From Anaerolineae bacterium (GTDB lineage Bacteria > Chloroflexota > Anaerolineae > Promineifilales > Promineifilaceae): a stretch of DNA of 64,000 nt. The notes under the pieces were generated by a model. It was not told the DNA's origin and made no database searches. It saw only the letters and a list, made by a program, of their open reading frames with translations. The position numbers and the translations under genes are program-made. Below, in pieces: positions 53,055 through 61,457 of the stretch. Numbering within the stretch: position 1 is the first letter of the stretch; every line of letters starts with the position of its first letter. The stretch lies in NCBI GenBank assembly GCA_028277515.1, contig JANQGC010000146.1, positions 45,194-109,193 on the forward strand, in the 5' to 3' direction.

Positions 53055-54353
53055 ATGAATCGATCTCCTTTTGTACATGGTGGCCCGGTTGCTCCCAGTG
53101 AATTTCTCAACCGCAAGCGTGAACTGCGCCGCGTCTTAAACCGCCTGGAAAAAGGGCAGGCTACGGCTATTGTCGGCCAACCGCATACCGGGAAAACTTC
53201 TCTATTGCGTTATGTGCTGGATAAAGTGAAGCGGGACAGGATCATCGGCCGTAAGTTGGATCGCTGCTGGTTCCGCGAAGTGGATTCACACATGTTGGGC
53301 CGTAAATTTGACCAGGCCGCTTTTTGGGCGTTTGTGCTGGAACCTGTGACCGTATATTTTGATTCCGGCAACCTGCGTTCCCTTTATGATTTGGCCAAGG
53401 AGAATAACTTTGGTTCTTTCGCACTCAAACGGCTATTTGCCGCTCTGGATGAAGCTAATTGGCGCATTGTGATCATGCTTGACGAATTTGATGCGCTGCT
53501 CAACCATCCTATTTTGAACAGCGCTGAATTTTACGGCAGTTTACGCTCTTTGACTTCTCGATTTTCTAGCCTGGCCTTGATCATCGGCACGCGACGCACG
53601 CTTAACCAGCTTAATGTTAAGACGCAGGAGATCAATCCGCATAGTTCACCTTATTTCAATATATTTACAGAATTGCGTTTGGGACCGCTGCCTAAGCGAG
53701 ATGTCGCCCGGCTGCTAGACCAGGCTAAGGATCGTTTTGACGATCGCGATCGGCAGTTTATCTCTCTGTCCTCCGGGCATCATCCCTATTTATTGCAGAT
53801 GGCGGCCGACATTTTGTGGGAAGTCGATTTTGAGGGCAAAAAGGAATTGGAGCGGTTCAAGCTGGCCGCCGAAGAACTGCGTATGCAGAGCGAAGGGCAT
53901 TTCGCTGACACCTGGCGATCCTGGTCCAACGCAGAGCGCAAGGTGATCATGGCCATCGCCCTGGCGCAAATGTCCTTACTGGTCGATGAACGTGCGTTTG
54001 ATTGGGCCAATTTGGTCGAAGATATTGATGATTACAGCCCTGAGCTGCGCGGGTTGGAAAAAGCAGGCACAGTCAGGAAATCCGGCGGACCGAGCGGCCA
54101 TATTCTCATGCAGCGTGCGCTCTTGTGGTGGTTGGCTGACGAGATCAAGCGCCTGGTGCGCGACGAAACCTCATTCGAGCAATGGCTGGAAGAACAGGAG
54201 TATGATGGCGTTTTGACGCAGCAGGAACGGCGCAACCTGGGGCAGGTTGCGCGTGATCTGGGCGGCTTCCTCGCTCATGGGGCGACGACGCTCATCGAAG
54301 CCTTTGCAAAAGGCGTGGGTGAGGGATTGGGCGAGTCCACAATGCGCTTTTGA
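53055..54353 (+). CDS. STAND-like AAA ATPase, second of the pair
   Basis: A 432-residue ATPase related in layout to its neighbour. It starts SEFLNRKRELRRVLNRLE, and has Walker A VGQPHTGKTSLLRYVL (about 40), Walker B IVIMLDEFDALLNHP (about 140), a sensor-like IIGTRRTLNQ and a winged-helix part (GHHPYLLQMAADILW). The C terminus (about 395-432) is glycine-rich and amphipathic (GGFLAHGATTLIEAFAKGVGEGLGE) and could contact membranes. The ATG at 53055 follows AAGG by 7 bases and is preferred to a TTG at 53049. Function unknown. Confidence 0.75.
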   Translation: MNRSPFVHGGPVAPSEFLNRKRELRRVLNRLEKGQATAIVGQPHTGKTSLLRYVLDKVKRDRIIGRKLDRCWFREVDSHMLGRKFDQAAFWAFVLEPVTVYFDSGNLRSLYDLAKENNFGSFALKRLFAALDEANWRIVIMLDEFDALLNHPILNSAEFYGSLRSLTSRFSSLALIIGTRRTLNQLNVKTQEINPHSSPYFNIFTELRLGPLPKRDVARLLDQAKDRFDDRDRQFISLSSGHHPYLLQMAADILWEVDFEGKKELERFKLAAEELRMQSEGHFADTWRSWSNAERKVIMAIALAQMSLLVDERAFDWANLVEDIDDYSPELRGLEKAGTVRKSGGPSGHILMQRALLWWLADEIKRLVRDETSFEQWLEEQEYDGVLTQQERRNLGQVARDLGGFLAHGATTLIEAFAKGVGEGLGESTMRF

Positions 54354-54484
54354 TCCTCCCGCAAACGAATAGTTTTCACCATCTTCCACATACAAATTCA
54401 TAATTTCTACACAAACCTGGCTCATACTACTCCTAACTGATGGATTTAGACACCTCACCGGTGTCATTGATAGGAGTAGATAAC

Positions 54485-54967
54485 ATGTTTTTCTTTAGAA
54501 AGTTATTCGGTTTGTTCTTTATCGGATTGCTGGTATTTGGTCTGTTGGGCATTTTCGGCCGTAGCGGACATAGACAATATCAGGAAGCGTACCGGCAGGG
54601 ATATATCGACGGCCAGCAGGCGGCGGCCAGTAGTGAAGGAACGGCCGACGGGTCGCAAAGCACACCCAAAGCGGTTCCTGATGGTGTACCCGGCGCGCAT
54701 GTGTTTTACCGTGGGCATGGCTTTTTCTTCCCCGGATTCGGCCTGCTCTTTTGTCTGATTCCGCTGTTTTTCTTTGGTCTATTTTTCATGGGCATGGGTA
54801 AACGGCGCCGGCACAAAGGTCACTGGAGCGACAAACATTGGGGACATGGTCCCTGCGGGCCGCGTGGTTGGGATTCCCGGCGGGAAAGAGAGGAAGCGCC
54901 AAAGGAAAAGTCGCCTGAAGATATTGATGATGGACCAGGGCCGGATGAACCCATTTACCGGGCATAA
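54485..54967 (+). CDS. Small two-helix membrane protein with a His-rich tail
   Basis: 160 residues. TM1 is about 4-24 (RKLFGLFFIGLLVFGLLGIF) and TM2 about 85-107 (GFGLLFCLIPLFFFGLFFMG), joined by a polar Gln/Ala/Ser loop. The C-terminal cytosolic-looking tail is rich in His, Gly and Arg (RRRHKGHWSDKHWGHGPCG) and ends acidic. AGGAG precedes the ATG by 8 bases. A 45-bp upstream extension of the frame is unlikely. It sits directly before a two-component system and may be its partner or a metal-responsive membrane protein. No family recognised. Confidence 0.7.
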   Translation: MFFFRKLFGLFFIGLLVFGLLGIFGRSGHRQYQEAYRQGYIDGQQAAASSEGTADGSQSTPKAVPDGVPGAHVFYRGHGFFFPGFGLLFCLIPLFFFGLFFMGMGKRRRHKGHWSDKHWGHGPCGPRGWDSRREREEAPKEKSPEDIDDGPGPDEPIYRA

Positions 54968-54979
54968 TATCCCAATTGT

Positions 54980-55027
54980 TTGTAGCGTGATTTCGCCAAA
55001 TCGCGCAGGGGGTGGAGCCTGCTACAA
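54980..55027. repeat. GTAGCG-type palindromic repeat
   Basis: Outer arms TTGTAGC and GCTACAA frame an inner hairpin GCGTGATTT-CGCC-AAATCGCGC. It is related in form to the tandem repeats at 30986-31094. It lies between the small membrane protein and the response regulator. Confidence 0.6.
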
Positions 55028-55061
55028 TTAACGCCAGGGTTAGGTTACACTTAGGATGAGT

Positions 55062-55754
55062 ATGAACGATCTGATTCTGATCGTCGATGATGAACCGAAA
55101 ATCGTCAAGCTGGCCCGTGATTATCTGGAGCGTGGCGGCTTTCGGGTGCTGACGGCCGCGGACGGGCGGACAGCTATCACCATCGCAAGAGCCGATAAAC
55201 CGGACTTGATAGTCTTGGACTTAAATTTGCCGGGGATGGATGGGCTGGATGTTTGCCGCCAACTGCGCCGCGAGTCGGATGTGCCGATCATCATGCTCAC
55301 CGCGCGTGTTGAAGAAACGGACCGGCTCATCGGCCTGGAATTGGGCGCTGATGATTATATCGTCAAGCCTTTTTCTCCGCGTGAATTGGTAGCAAGGACA
55401 CGGGCGGTTTTGCGCCGGGTGCGTGGCGATTTCTACCAACCGGGTATTGTGCGGACCGGCTCGCTTGAAATTGACCTCAACGGCCACCGCGCAACCCTGG
55501 ATGAGGAGCCGCTGCACCTGACGCGCATTGAATTTAACCTGCTCGCTTTATTAGCCCAACACCCCGGCCAGGCGTTCAGCCGCCAACGGTTGCTAGAACA
55601 TGTACATGGCCATTCTCATGACGGTTTTGATCGCAGTATTGATGCCCATATTAAGAATTTAAGGCGCAAAATCGAACCCGATCCCGGCGATCCCACCTAC
55701 ATCCTGACGGTTTATGGCATCGGCTATCGCTTTAATGACGAGGTCGGGTCGTGA
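55062..55754 (+). CDS. OmpR-family response regulator
   Basis: 230 residues. The receiver domain has the acidic pair in LIVDDEPK, phospho-acceptor Asp53 in VLDLNLPGMDG, the Thr switch (IIMLTA) and Lys in ADDYIVKPFSPREL. The winged-helix output domain (about 130-228) ends in HIKNLRRKIEPDPGDPTYILTVYGIGYRF. The ATG at 55062 has AGGA with a 5-base spacer and is preferred to 55056. Its stop overlaps the GTG start of the histidine kinase. Confidence 0.95.
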   Translation: MNDLILIVDDEPKIVKLARDYLERGGFRVLTAADGRTAITIARADKPDLIVLDLNLPGMDGLDVCRQLRRESDVPIIMLTARVEETDRLIGLELGADDYIVKPFSPRELVARTRAVLRRVRGDFYQPGIVRTGSLEIDLNGHRATLDEEPLHLTRIEFNLLALLAQHPGQAFSRQRLLEHVHGHSHDGFDRSIDAHIKNLRRKIEPDPGDPTYILTVYGIGYRFNDEVGS

Positions 55755-56902
55755 AAAAAGATTGGAACTGGGAAGATTGGGACAAGGAAAAACATAAAAA
55801 GTGGATGCGTAACGTCCCACCTGAATGGCGGGGGCGCGGCGGCTGCCTTTTTGTTCGCTTGCTCTTTGTTTTTGGTTTAATTGTTCTTCTCGTTTTAGGG
55901 GGAATGGGTATTTTAGCCTTGTTGTTCACACGCGCCGCCGGAGGACAGGATGAGATCGCGGCTTTTGTCTGGATCGGGGGTTGTGGGTTGGCCCTGGCGT
56001 TGCCCATATTGGCGATGGCTATCGGCAGTCGCGCCTTGCGTGGAATTGCTACACCCCTGGCTGATGTGATGGAGGCGGCCGACACCGTTGCTGAGGGTGA
56101 TTTCACCGTGCGCGTGTCTGAGGAAGGCCGGCGCAACCAGTTTGTCAGGCTGGCCCGTTCTTTCAATCGCATGACCGAGGAACTGCAACGCTCGGATCAG
56201 ATGCGGCGAAATCTGACGGCCGATGTGGCCCACGAACTGCGCACCCCCCTGCATATCATCCAGGGCAATTTGGAAGGTGTGCTTGATGGCGTTTACGATC
56301 CTACGGATGATCATATCGAAGCCACACTTGATGAAACACGTATGCTGGCCCGCCTGGTGGATGATTTGCATACCCTGTCGCAAGCGGAAGCGGGGCAGCT
56401 TTCGCTGTTCATGGAAGAGGTCGATGTGTCTGATCTACTGGCCGATGTGCAAACCAGCTTCAGCGGCCTAGCGGCGGAGAAGGTGATCGAACTGCAAGTT
56501 GGATTTGAAGGGCAGCCGGCCGAATTAAAAGTAATTGGAGATGCTGACCGTTTGGACCAGGTGTTGAGTAATCTCGTCCTTAATGCTTTGCGCTATACAC
56601 CGGCCGGCGGCCGTGTATCGCTGCACGCCGAATGTCATGGTGAAAATGTCCACATCACCGTCGAGGACACAGGAGAGGGCATCTCCGCCGAAGATCTACC
56701 CTATATTTTTGAGCGCTTCTGGCGCGGTGACGCCTCGCGCACGCATGTTGATGGGGCTGGAGCCGGGCTGGGTTTGGCTATTACTAAACAACTGGTTGAA
56801 GCGCACGGGGGAACCGTTGATGCGGCCAGTGTTCCCGGCTCAGGAACGCGATTCAGGATATTATTGCCCACAGTCTCAAATCCAATTAAAAAGCTAACGT
56901 GA
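55751..56902 (+). CDS. Sensor histidine kinase (BaeS/CpxA-like)
   Basis: 383 residues. Two membrane helices (about 34-60 and 72-92) enclose a very short external loop, so the sensor probably detects membrane-borne or intramembrane signals. HAMP follows (about 95-148), then HisKA with DVAHELRTPLHIIQG (His161), and HATPase with NLVLNALRYTPAGG, DTGEGISAEDLPYIFERFWRGD and GAGLGLAI. GTG start at 55751 overlaps the regulator gene by 4 bp. Targets are unknown; the preceding His-rich membrane protein may belong to the same system. Confidence 0.95.
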   Translation: MKKDWNWEDWDKEKHKKWMRNVPPEWRGRGGCLFVRLLFVFGLIVLLVLGGMGILALLFTRAAGGQDEIAAFVWIGGCGLALALPILAMAIGSRALRGIATPLADVMEAADTVAEGDFTVRVSEEGRRNQFVRLARSFNRMTEELQRSDQMRRNLTADVAHELRTPLHIIQGNLEGVLDGVYDPTDDHIEATLDETRMLARLVDDLHTLSQAEAGQLSLFMEEVDVSDLLADVQTSFSGLAAEKVIELQVGFEGQPAELKVIGDADRLDQVLSNLVLNALRYTPAGGRVSLHAECHGENVHITVEDTGEGISAEDLPYIFERFWRGDASRTHVDGAGAGLGLAITKQLVEAHGGTVDAASVPGSGTRFRILLPTVSNPIKKLT

Positions 56903-56954
56903 TATGCTATCATTAATGCCAGTGTTACCATTTCTAGCGAGAAGAAGGGTTTAG

Positions 56955-57194
56955 ATGGCAACAATAACGATTCGCAATTTAAGCAAAGAAACAGTTCATA
57001 GAATAAGGTTGCTGGCTGCCAGGAATGGACATTCCATGGAAGAAGAGGTGCGCCGCATTTTGGATCGGGCCGCCATTCAACATAAAAATACAGGTTTAGG
57101 ATCTTTCATCAATGAGCAGTTTAAAGAAATTGGTGGGGTCGAATTAGAAATCCCGCAACGAACAACGGCTCGCACAGCACCGCATAACAAATAA
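56955..57194 (+). CDS. FitA-like ribbon-helix-helix antitoxin, orphan
   Basis: 79 residues. ATITIRNLSKETVHRIRLLAARNGHSMEEEVRRILDRA is the FitA/StbC-type DNA-binding and antitoxin start. The second half (about 45-79) is the usual disordered toxin-binding tail. AGAAGGG precedes the ATG. FitA genes are normally followed at once by a PIN-domain toxin. Here the next gene is another antitoxin, so no toxin partner is present. Confidence 0.75.
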   Translation: MATITIRNLSKETVHRIRLLAARNGHSMEEEVRRILDRAAIQHKNTGLGSFINEQFKEIGGVELEIPQRTTARTAPHNK

Positions 57195-57275
57195 ATCCAA
57201 CCTGGCTCAGAGCAGGAATATTAAAATTTACCATAGTAGAAATATTTCAACCTTTGTAGAAAAAAGGGAGTTCAT

Positions 57276-57533
57276 ATGGCCCTAAATATAAAGAGTGATG
57301 AAGCATATATATTAGCAGCCGAACTGGCCAGGTTGACCGGAACAAGCATGACCGCTGCCGTCACTGAAGCGTTACGCATACGGTTGCAACAGATCAAACA
57401 GGCGCAAAGCAAAGAGGCTCGCCTTGAGGAGTTGATGGCCATAGGTAGACGTTGCGCTGCTCACATACAAAAACCCGTCAGCGCCGTTCAACATGGTGAT
57501 CTACTTTATGGTGATACGGGGATGCCGGGATGA
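57276..57533 (+). CDS. VapB-like antitoxin (Rv0623-type), orphan
   Basis: 85 residues. ALNIKSDEAYILAAELARLTGTSMTAAVTEALRIRLQQIK is the ribbon-helix-helix of VapB proteins of the PSK/Rv0623 type, and LLYGDTGMPG matches their typical C-terminal end. GGGAG lies before the ATG. The stop overlaps an ATG that begins MIVDTS, the first residues of a VapC toxin, which breaks off after a few codons. Confidence 0.75.
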   Translation: MALNIKSDEAYILAAELARLTGTSMTAAVTEALRIRLQQIKQAQSKEARLEELMAIGRRCAAHIQKPVSAVQHGDLLYGDTGMPG

Positions 57534-57574
57534 TCGTTGATACCTCGCCTACCAGAGCTAGGAGAAATAAATGA
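57530..57574 (+). pseudogene. vapC toxin stub (first codons only)
   Basis: The frame starts at an ATGA overlap with the VapB gene and reads MIVDTSPTRARRNK before a stop at 57572. MIVDTS is the canonical start of PIN-domain VapC toxins, with the first catalytic Asp. The remaining about 120 codons are missing and the threonine synthase gene begins at 57571. This looks like a deletion of the toxin that joined the stub to the next gene. Confidence 0.6.
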
Positions 57575-58794
57575 CTTCATATGTTGCTTACCTGGAAAGC
57601 GCCATAGATGGCACGCGTTTCGAGCCTGGCAAGGTTTACACGACACATAAAGGACGGCCGTTGTGGGTGCGTTATGATCTTGGTGTCGTCAAAAAAGTAC
57701 TCAGCAAAGAGATGCTGCGTGAACGGCGGCCGACCATGTGGCGTTACCGTGAGCTGCTGCCGCCCGAAAACGACGAATCCATCGTTACCCTGGGCGAGGG
57801 AATGACACCTCTACTGCCTACGCCGCGTCTGGGTCAGGCATTTGGCCTTACCAACCTCTGGGTCAAAGATGAATCGCAGCTTCCCACGGGAACCTTCAAA
57901 AGCCGCGGCCAATCGACGGCGATGAGCATGGTCAAGGAATTAGGCATCAAACGGGTGGCCATGCCTACGGCAGGGAATGCCGGGGGCGCGATGGCTGTCT
58001 ACGCTGCCCGCGCGGGCGTTGAGGCCTATGTCTTTATGCCTGATGACACGCCGGAAATCAACCAGTATGAATGCGCTATCGCCGGAGCCAAGGCCTTCCT
58101 GGTCAACGGGCTGATCGATGACTGCGGCAAAATCGTGGCCGAGGGGGCGGAAAAGATGGGCTGGCTTTCTATCGCCACATTGAAAGAGCCTTATCGCCTG
58201 GAAGGGAAGAAGACGATGGGTCTGGAACTGGCTGAGCAGTCGGAATGGCGGCTGCCCGATGTCATTCTATACCCTACTGGCGGAGGAACCGGGTTAATTG
58301 GCATGTGGAAGGCGTTTCAGGAGTTGCGCGAGATGGGCTGGCTGGAATCGGAAAAGATGCCGCGTATGGTTGCCGTGCAGTCGGATGGTTGTAGTCCAAT
58401 GGTCAATGCATACGAGAAAGGGGAACGCTTCGCGACACGTTTTGAGAATGCGGCAACGATTGCCAGTGGCTTGCGCGTGCCCGCGGCCGTGGGCGACTTT
58501 ATGATCTTGGACACAGTTCAGGAGAGTGGGGGAACGGCCGTTGCTGTGCCGGAGAGCCGTATCCGCGAGTGGATGCGCATGGCCGCGTCAATGGAAGGGC
58601 TGTCCGTTGGCCCAGAGGCAGCGACCTGTGTGGGTGCGGCCGAAATTCTGGCCGAATCCGGCTGGATTGAGCCGGATGAACGGGTGGTTATCTACAATTG
58701 CGGCGCTTCACAGAAGTACCCGGACATCCTACGCACGGACCTGCCGCGCATTGATTTACGAGAAGCAGTGGATTGGGAGTGTATTGTCGGTTGA
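57571..58794 (+). CDS. thrC: Threonine synthase
   Basis: A 407-residue PLP enzyme that converts O-phosphohomoserine to threonine. LVKDESQLPTGTFKSRGQSTAMSM places the PLP lysine at residue 110. TAGNAGGAMAVYAARAG and YPTGGGTGLIGMWKAFQEL (phosphate-binding glycines) are typical. The N-terminal VTLGEGMTPLLPTPRLG matches the family. AGGAG lies 7 bases before the ATG. The ribosome-binding site lies inside the vapC stub. Substrate assignment could in principle be another beta-replacement, but the motif set fits threonine synthase well. Confidence 0.85.
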   Translation: MTSYVAYLESAIDGTRFEPGKVYTTHKGRPLWVRYDLGVVKKVLSKEMLRERRPTMWRYRELLPPENDESIVTLGEGMTPLLPTPRLGQAFGLTNLWVKDESQLPTGTFKSRGQSTAMSMVKELGIKRVAMPTAGNAGGAMAVYAARAGVEAYVFMPDDTPEINQYECAIAGAKAFLVNGLIDDCGKIVAEGAEKMGWLSIATLKEPYRLEGKKTMGLELAEQSEWRLPDVILYPTGGGTGLIGMWKAFQELREMGWLESEKMPRMVAVQSDGCSPMVNAYEKGERFATRFENAATIASGLRVPAAVGDFMILDTVQESGGTAVAVPESRIREWMRMAASMEGLSVGPEAATCVGAAEILAESGWIEPDERVVIYNCGASQKYPDILRTDLPRIDLREAVDWECIVG

Positions 58795-59010
58795 CGCACT
58801 TACATAATAATGGGGTTCATCAAGATTCGTTGGCCAACCGCCAGTTGTTTTACCATGAATCTTTGAATGTTGAATGGTGAAATGGCCATTGGCCATGAAG
58901 GCATTGCCGTTCAGGGCGTTTCCAGCATACATGGCTGCCTTGTCCAGGCCAATAACATGACTGCGCTGGAACACATTTCCGGCAAACATATAAATAATCT
59001 GAAAAATCAT
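58756..59010 (-). CDS. Possible small protein after the P-type ATPase
   Basis: An 84-codon frame whose ATG overlaps the ATPase stop (ATGA, 59007-59010) as in coupled genes. It starts hydrophobic (IFQIIYMFAGNVF) and has a His/Asn-rich middle. It runs 39 bp into the convergent threonine synthase gene, which argues against it. No family recognised. It may be spurious. Confidence 0.25.
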   Translation of the reverse strand: MIFQIIYMFAGNVFQRSHVIGLDKAAMYAGNALNGNAFMANGHFTIQHSKIHGKTTGGWPTNLDEPHYYVSASTDNTLPIHCFS

Positions 59011-61250
59011 GGCATCGTCGTGAATGTTGGTTTGGGATGACGCAGCAGGCGCATGCCATTAAGCGTCACCAGTAAGGATGCACCCATATCGGCAAACACG
59101 GCCATCCACAAGCTGCTGTATCCCAGTAAAATCAGGATTAAGAACAATACCTTGATGCCAATGCTCAAGGCGACATTGACCCAAATCGTGCGCATCGCGG
59201 CCTGGCTGAGCCGGACAGCGAACGGTAGCTGGCGCAAATCATCGCCCATTAAGGTGACATCGGCCGTTTCCATGGCCTGGGCCGTGTTGCCAATGGCAAT
59301 ACCCACTGTCGCCGTAGCCAGGGCCGGCGTGTCATTGATTCCGTCCCCTACCATCGCCACACCGCCCGGATGGTTACGCAGTTCAGAGACAGCGTCCACC
59401 TTATCTTGCGGCAGACAGTTGGCTTTGACAACCGTGATACCCACCTGGTCTGCGATTTGCTGCGCTGTTTTTTCGTTGTCACCCGTTAGCATGACCAGGT
59501 GATTGATCCCCAACGTTTTAAGTTCCTGGAGGGCAGGGGAACTTTCGTTTCTTATTTCATCGGCCAGGGCCAGATAACCAAGAAAACGATCCTCTTCACT
59601 GACCAGGACGGTCGTAAATCCTTGCTCGTCAGCGCTCGCTACTTCGGCACAGTATGACTCATGAGGGACAGCGCGATCAAAGTAATGGTGGCTGCCAAGG
59701 GTGACCCGGCGGCCGTTCACACTCCCTTGAACACCTTGACCGGCCAAGGCTGTGACGTTCTCAGCAGCGTGGTAATGATGCTGAACGCCTTGATAAGTGG
59801 CCTCTTCGACAACTGCCTGGGCCAATGGATGCTCGCTGCGTTGTTCAACAGCGCCGGCCAGGGCCAGTAAGTCATCACATTCGATGCAGTCCTGCTCATC
59901 CTCGGCAGTGCAGGAGGCAGAGCGAACCTTTAAAACCGCCGGATGCCCTTTCGTCAAAGTTCCCGTTTTATCAAATGCGATCGTATGGACACGGGCCAAA
60001 GCTTCAACAAATACACCCCCTTTGAATATGACCCCATTTTTCGCGCCATTGCTGATGGCGCTGATGATGCTGACTGGGGTGCTGATCACCAGCGCGCAGG
60101 GACAGGCCACGACCAACAGCGCCAGCGCGCGATATAACCAACCCTGGGCCGGATCGGCGGAATCGAAAAAGGGCTGGCCCAAAAATAGCGGAGGGATAAC
60201 AGCTACTAACGCGGCCAGAATGACAATGGCCGGGGTGTAGATACGGGCAAATTGATCGACGAAGCGTTGGGCAGGCGCCCGTTTTTCATGCGCCTCTTCC
60301 ACCATGGCGATTAAGCGGCTGATCGTATTGTCCGCCGCAGAGTGCGTAACCTCAACCTCCAATGTGCCCTGGGCATTGATGCTGCCGGCAAAAACAAAGT
60401 CTCCTGCTTGCTTATCAACCGGTTGGCTTTCCCCGGTGATCGGCGCCTGGTTGACGGCCGATACGCCGGACATTACCACACCATCCATAGGGATTTTTTC
60501 CCCTGGTTTGACCAGGATTTTTTCACCAATTTGCAGTTTGTCAACCGCGACGCGTTGCTGTTCGACTCCGCAAAACGGACAGGGTCCACCAGAATATCCA
60601 TCCTGACCCATATGTCCTTTGCAATCCATACAAGGCCGCAGAACAGTTGCCTTGTTGGGAGCGACTTCCATCAAGCCGCGAATCGATTGGCGGGCGCGAT
60701 TGGCCGCATATCCTTCCAGCATTTCACCAAGAGAAAAAAGGACCATGACCATCGCTGCTTCCACGTAGGCGCCGATAAAAACAGCGCCAAAGGCGGCAAT
60801 ACTCATCAAAACATTCATATCCAGGGCGCGATTGATTTTCAGTGATCGCCAGGCGTTTTGTACGATGGGATAGCCGGCGATGATCATGGCCGCAATAGCT
60901 AGAATATCAATGGTGAAATGTTCAACGCCCAATCCGGGAAGTAATTCATGAAAGACAAGCCCCGGCAGTAAAAGCAAAGCGCCCAACATGGCCAGGCGCA
61001 TCTCTTGCCGCTGCCCCATGTAGAGCCAAAAACCCGTTGGTGCAACTTCTGGTTGGAACTGGCTTCCTTTCTCATTTGTGCGATCGACGACATCATATCC
61101 GAGATCTTGCACTCGTTTGACGATGGTGTCGTCGAGAATTTTTCCCTGCACATGTAGTTTGCCGGTCGTGAAGTTGATCGAGCAGGATTGCACGCCGTCC
61201 AAGCGTTCGACGCCGGTCGCGATTTTCTGCGCACAGCTCGCGCAGTCCAT
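59007..61250 (-). CDS. Heavy-metal P1B-type ATPase (Zn/Cd/Co/Pb type)
   Basis: At least 747 residues. An N-terminal HMA metal-binding domain holds MDCASCAQKIA. The metal-selectivity motif in the membrane is CPC (383-385) in ACPCALVISTPVS, as in ZntA/CadA. The phosphorylated Asp is 427 in FDKTGTLTKGHPA, and GDGINDTPAL ends the P domain. Odd features are a CxxC...CxxC insertion (Cys207, 210, 223, 226) ahead of the actuator domain and a second Cys cluster (SCTAEDEQDCIEC) in the nucleotide domain. The first HMA strand (KKIFLVSG) lies upstream of the first ATG (61250), in a frame open to about 61424 with no ATG, GTG or TTG, so the true start is unclear. It follows a DtxR-type repressor gene. Confidence 0.9.
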   Translation of the reverse strand: MDCASCAQKIATGVERLDGVQSCSINFTTGKLHVQGKILDDTIVKRVQDLGYDVVDRTNEKGSQFQPEVAPTGFWLYMGQRQEMRLAMLGALLLLPGLVFHELLPGLGVEHFTIDILAIAAMIIAGYPIVQNAWRSLKINRALDMNVLMSIAAFGAVFIGAYVEAAMVMVLFSLGEMLEGYAANRARQSIRGLMEVAPNKATVLRPCMDCKGHMGQDGYSGGPCPFCGVEQQRVAVDKLQIGEKILVKPGEKIPMDGVVMSGVSAVNQAPITGESQPVDKQAGDFVFAGSINAQGTLEVEVTHSAADNTISRLIAMVEEAHEKRAPAQRFVDQFARIYTPAIVILAALVAVIPPLFLGQPFFDSADPAQGWLYRALALLVVACPCALVISTPVSIISAISNGAKNGVIFKGGVFVEALARVHTIAFDKTGTLTKGHPAVLKVRSASCTAEDEQDCIECDDLLALAGAVEQRSEHPLAQAVVEEATYQGVQHHYHAAENVTALAGQGVQGSVNGRRVTLGSHHYFDRAVPHESYCAEVASADEQGFTTVLVSEEDRFLGYLALADEIRNESSPALQELKTLGINHLVMLTGDNEKTAQQIADQVGITVVKANCLPQDKVDAVSELRNHPGGVAMVGDGINDTPALATATVGIAIGNTAQAMETADVTLMGDDLRQLPFAVRLSQAAMRTIWVNVALSIGIKVLFLILILLGYSSLWMAVFADMGASLLVTLNGMRLLRHPKPTFTTMP

Positions 61251-61457
61251 CCCGCTGACTAAGAAAATTTTCTTATTTGATCCGGTTACATTTTCGATGA
61301 CATTACCCTGTTTATTAACTTCTTTCTTTGTTTGATGATTTTTGAGCCTTTCCTGTTGCCGACTATTTTTTGACCCGCTCTTCCGGATTGTGTGGTTTCC
61401 TGCTAGTCTTTTACTTGACCAGTTTCATCGCCTATAAGCCGCGGATAGTGGACATTC

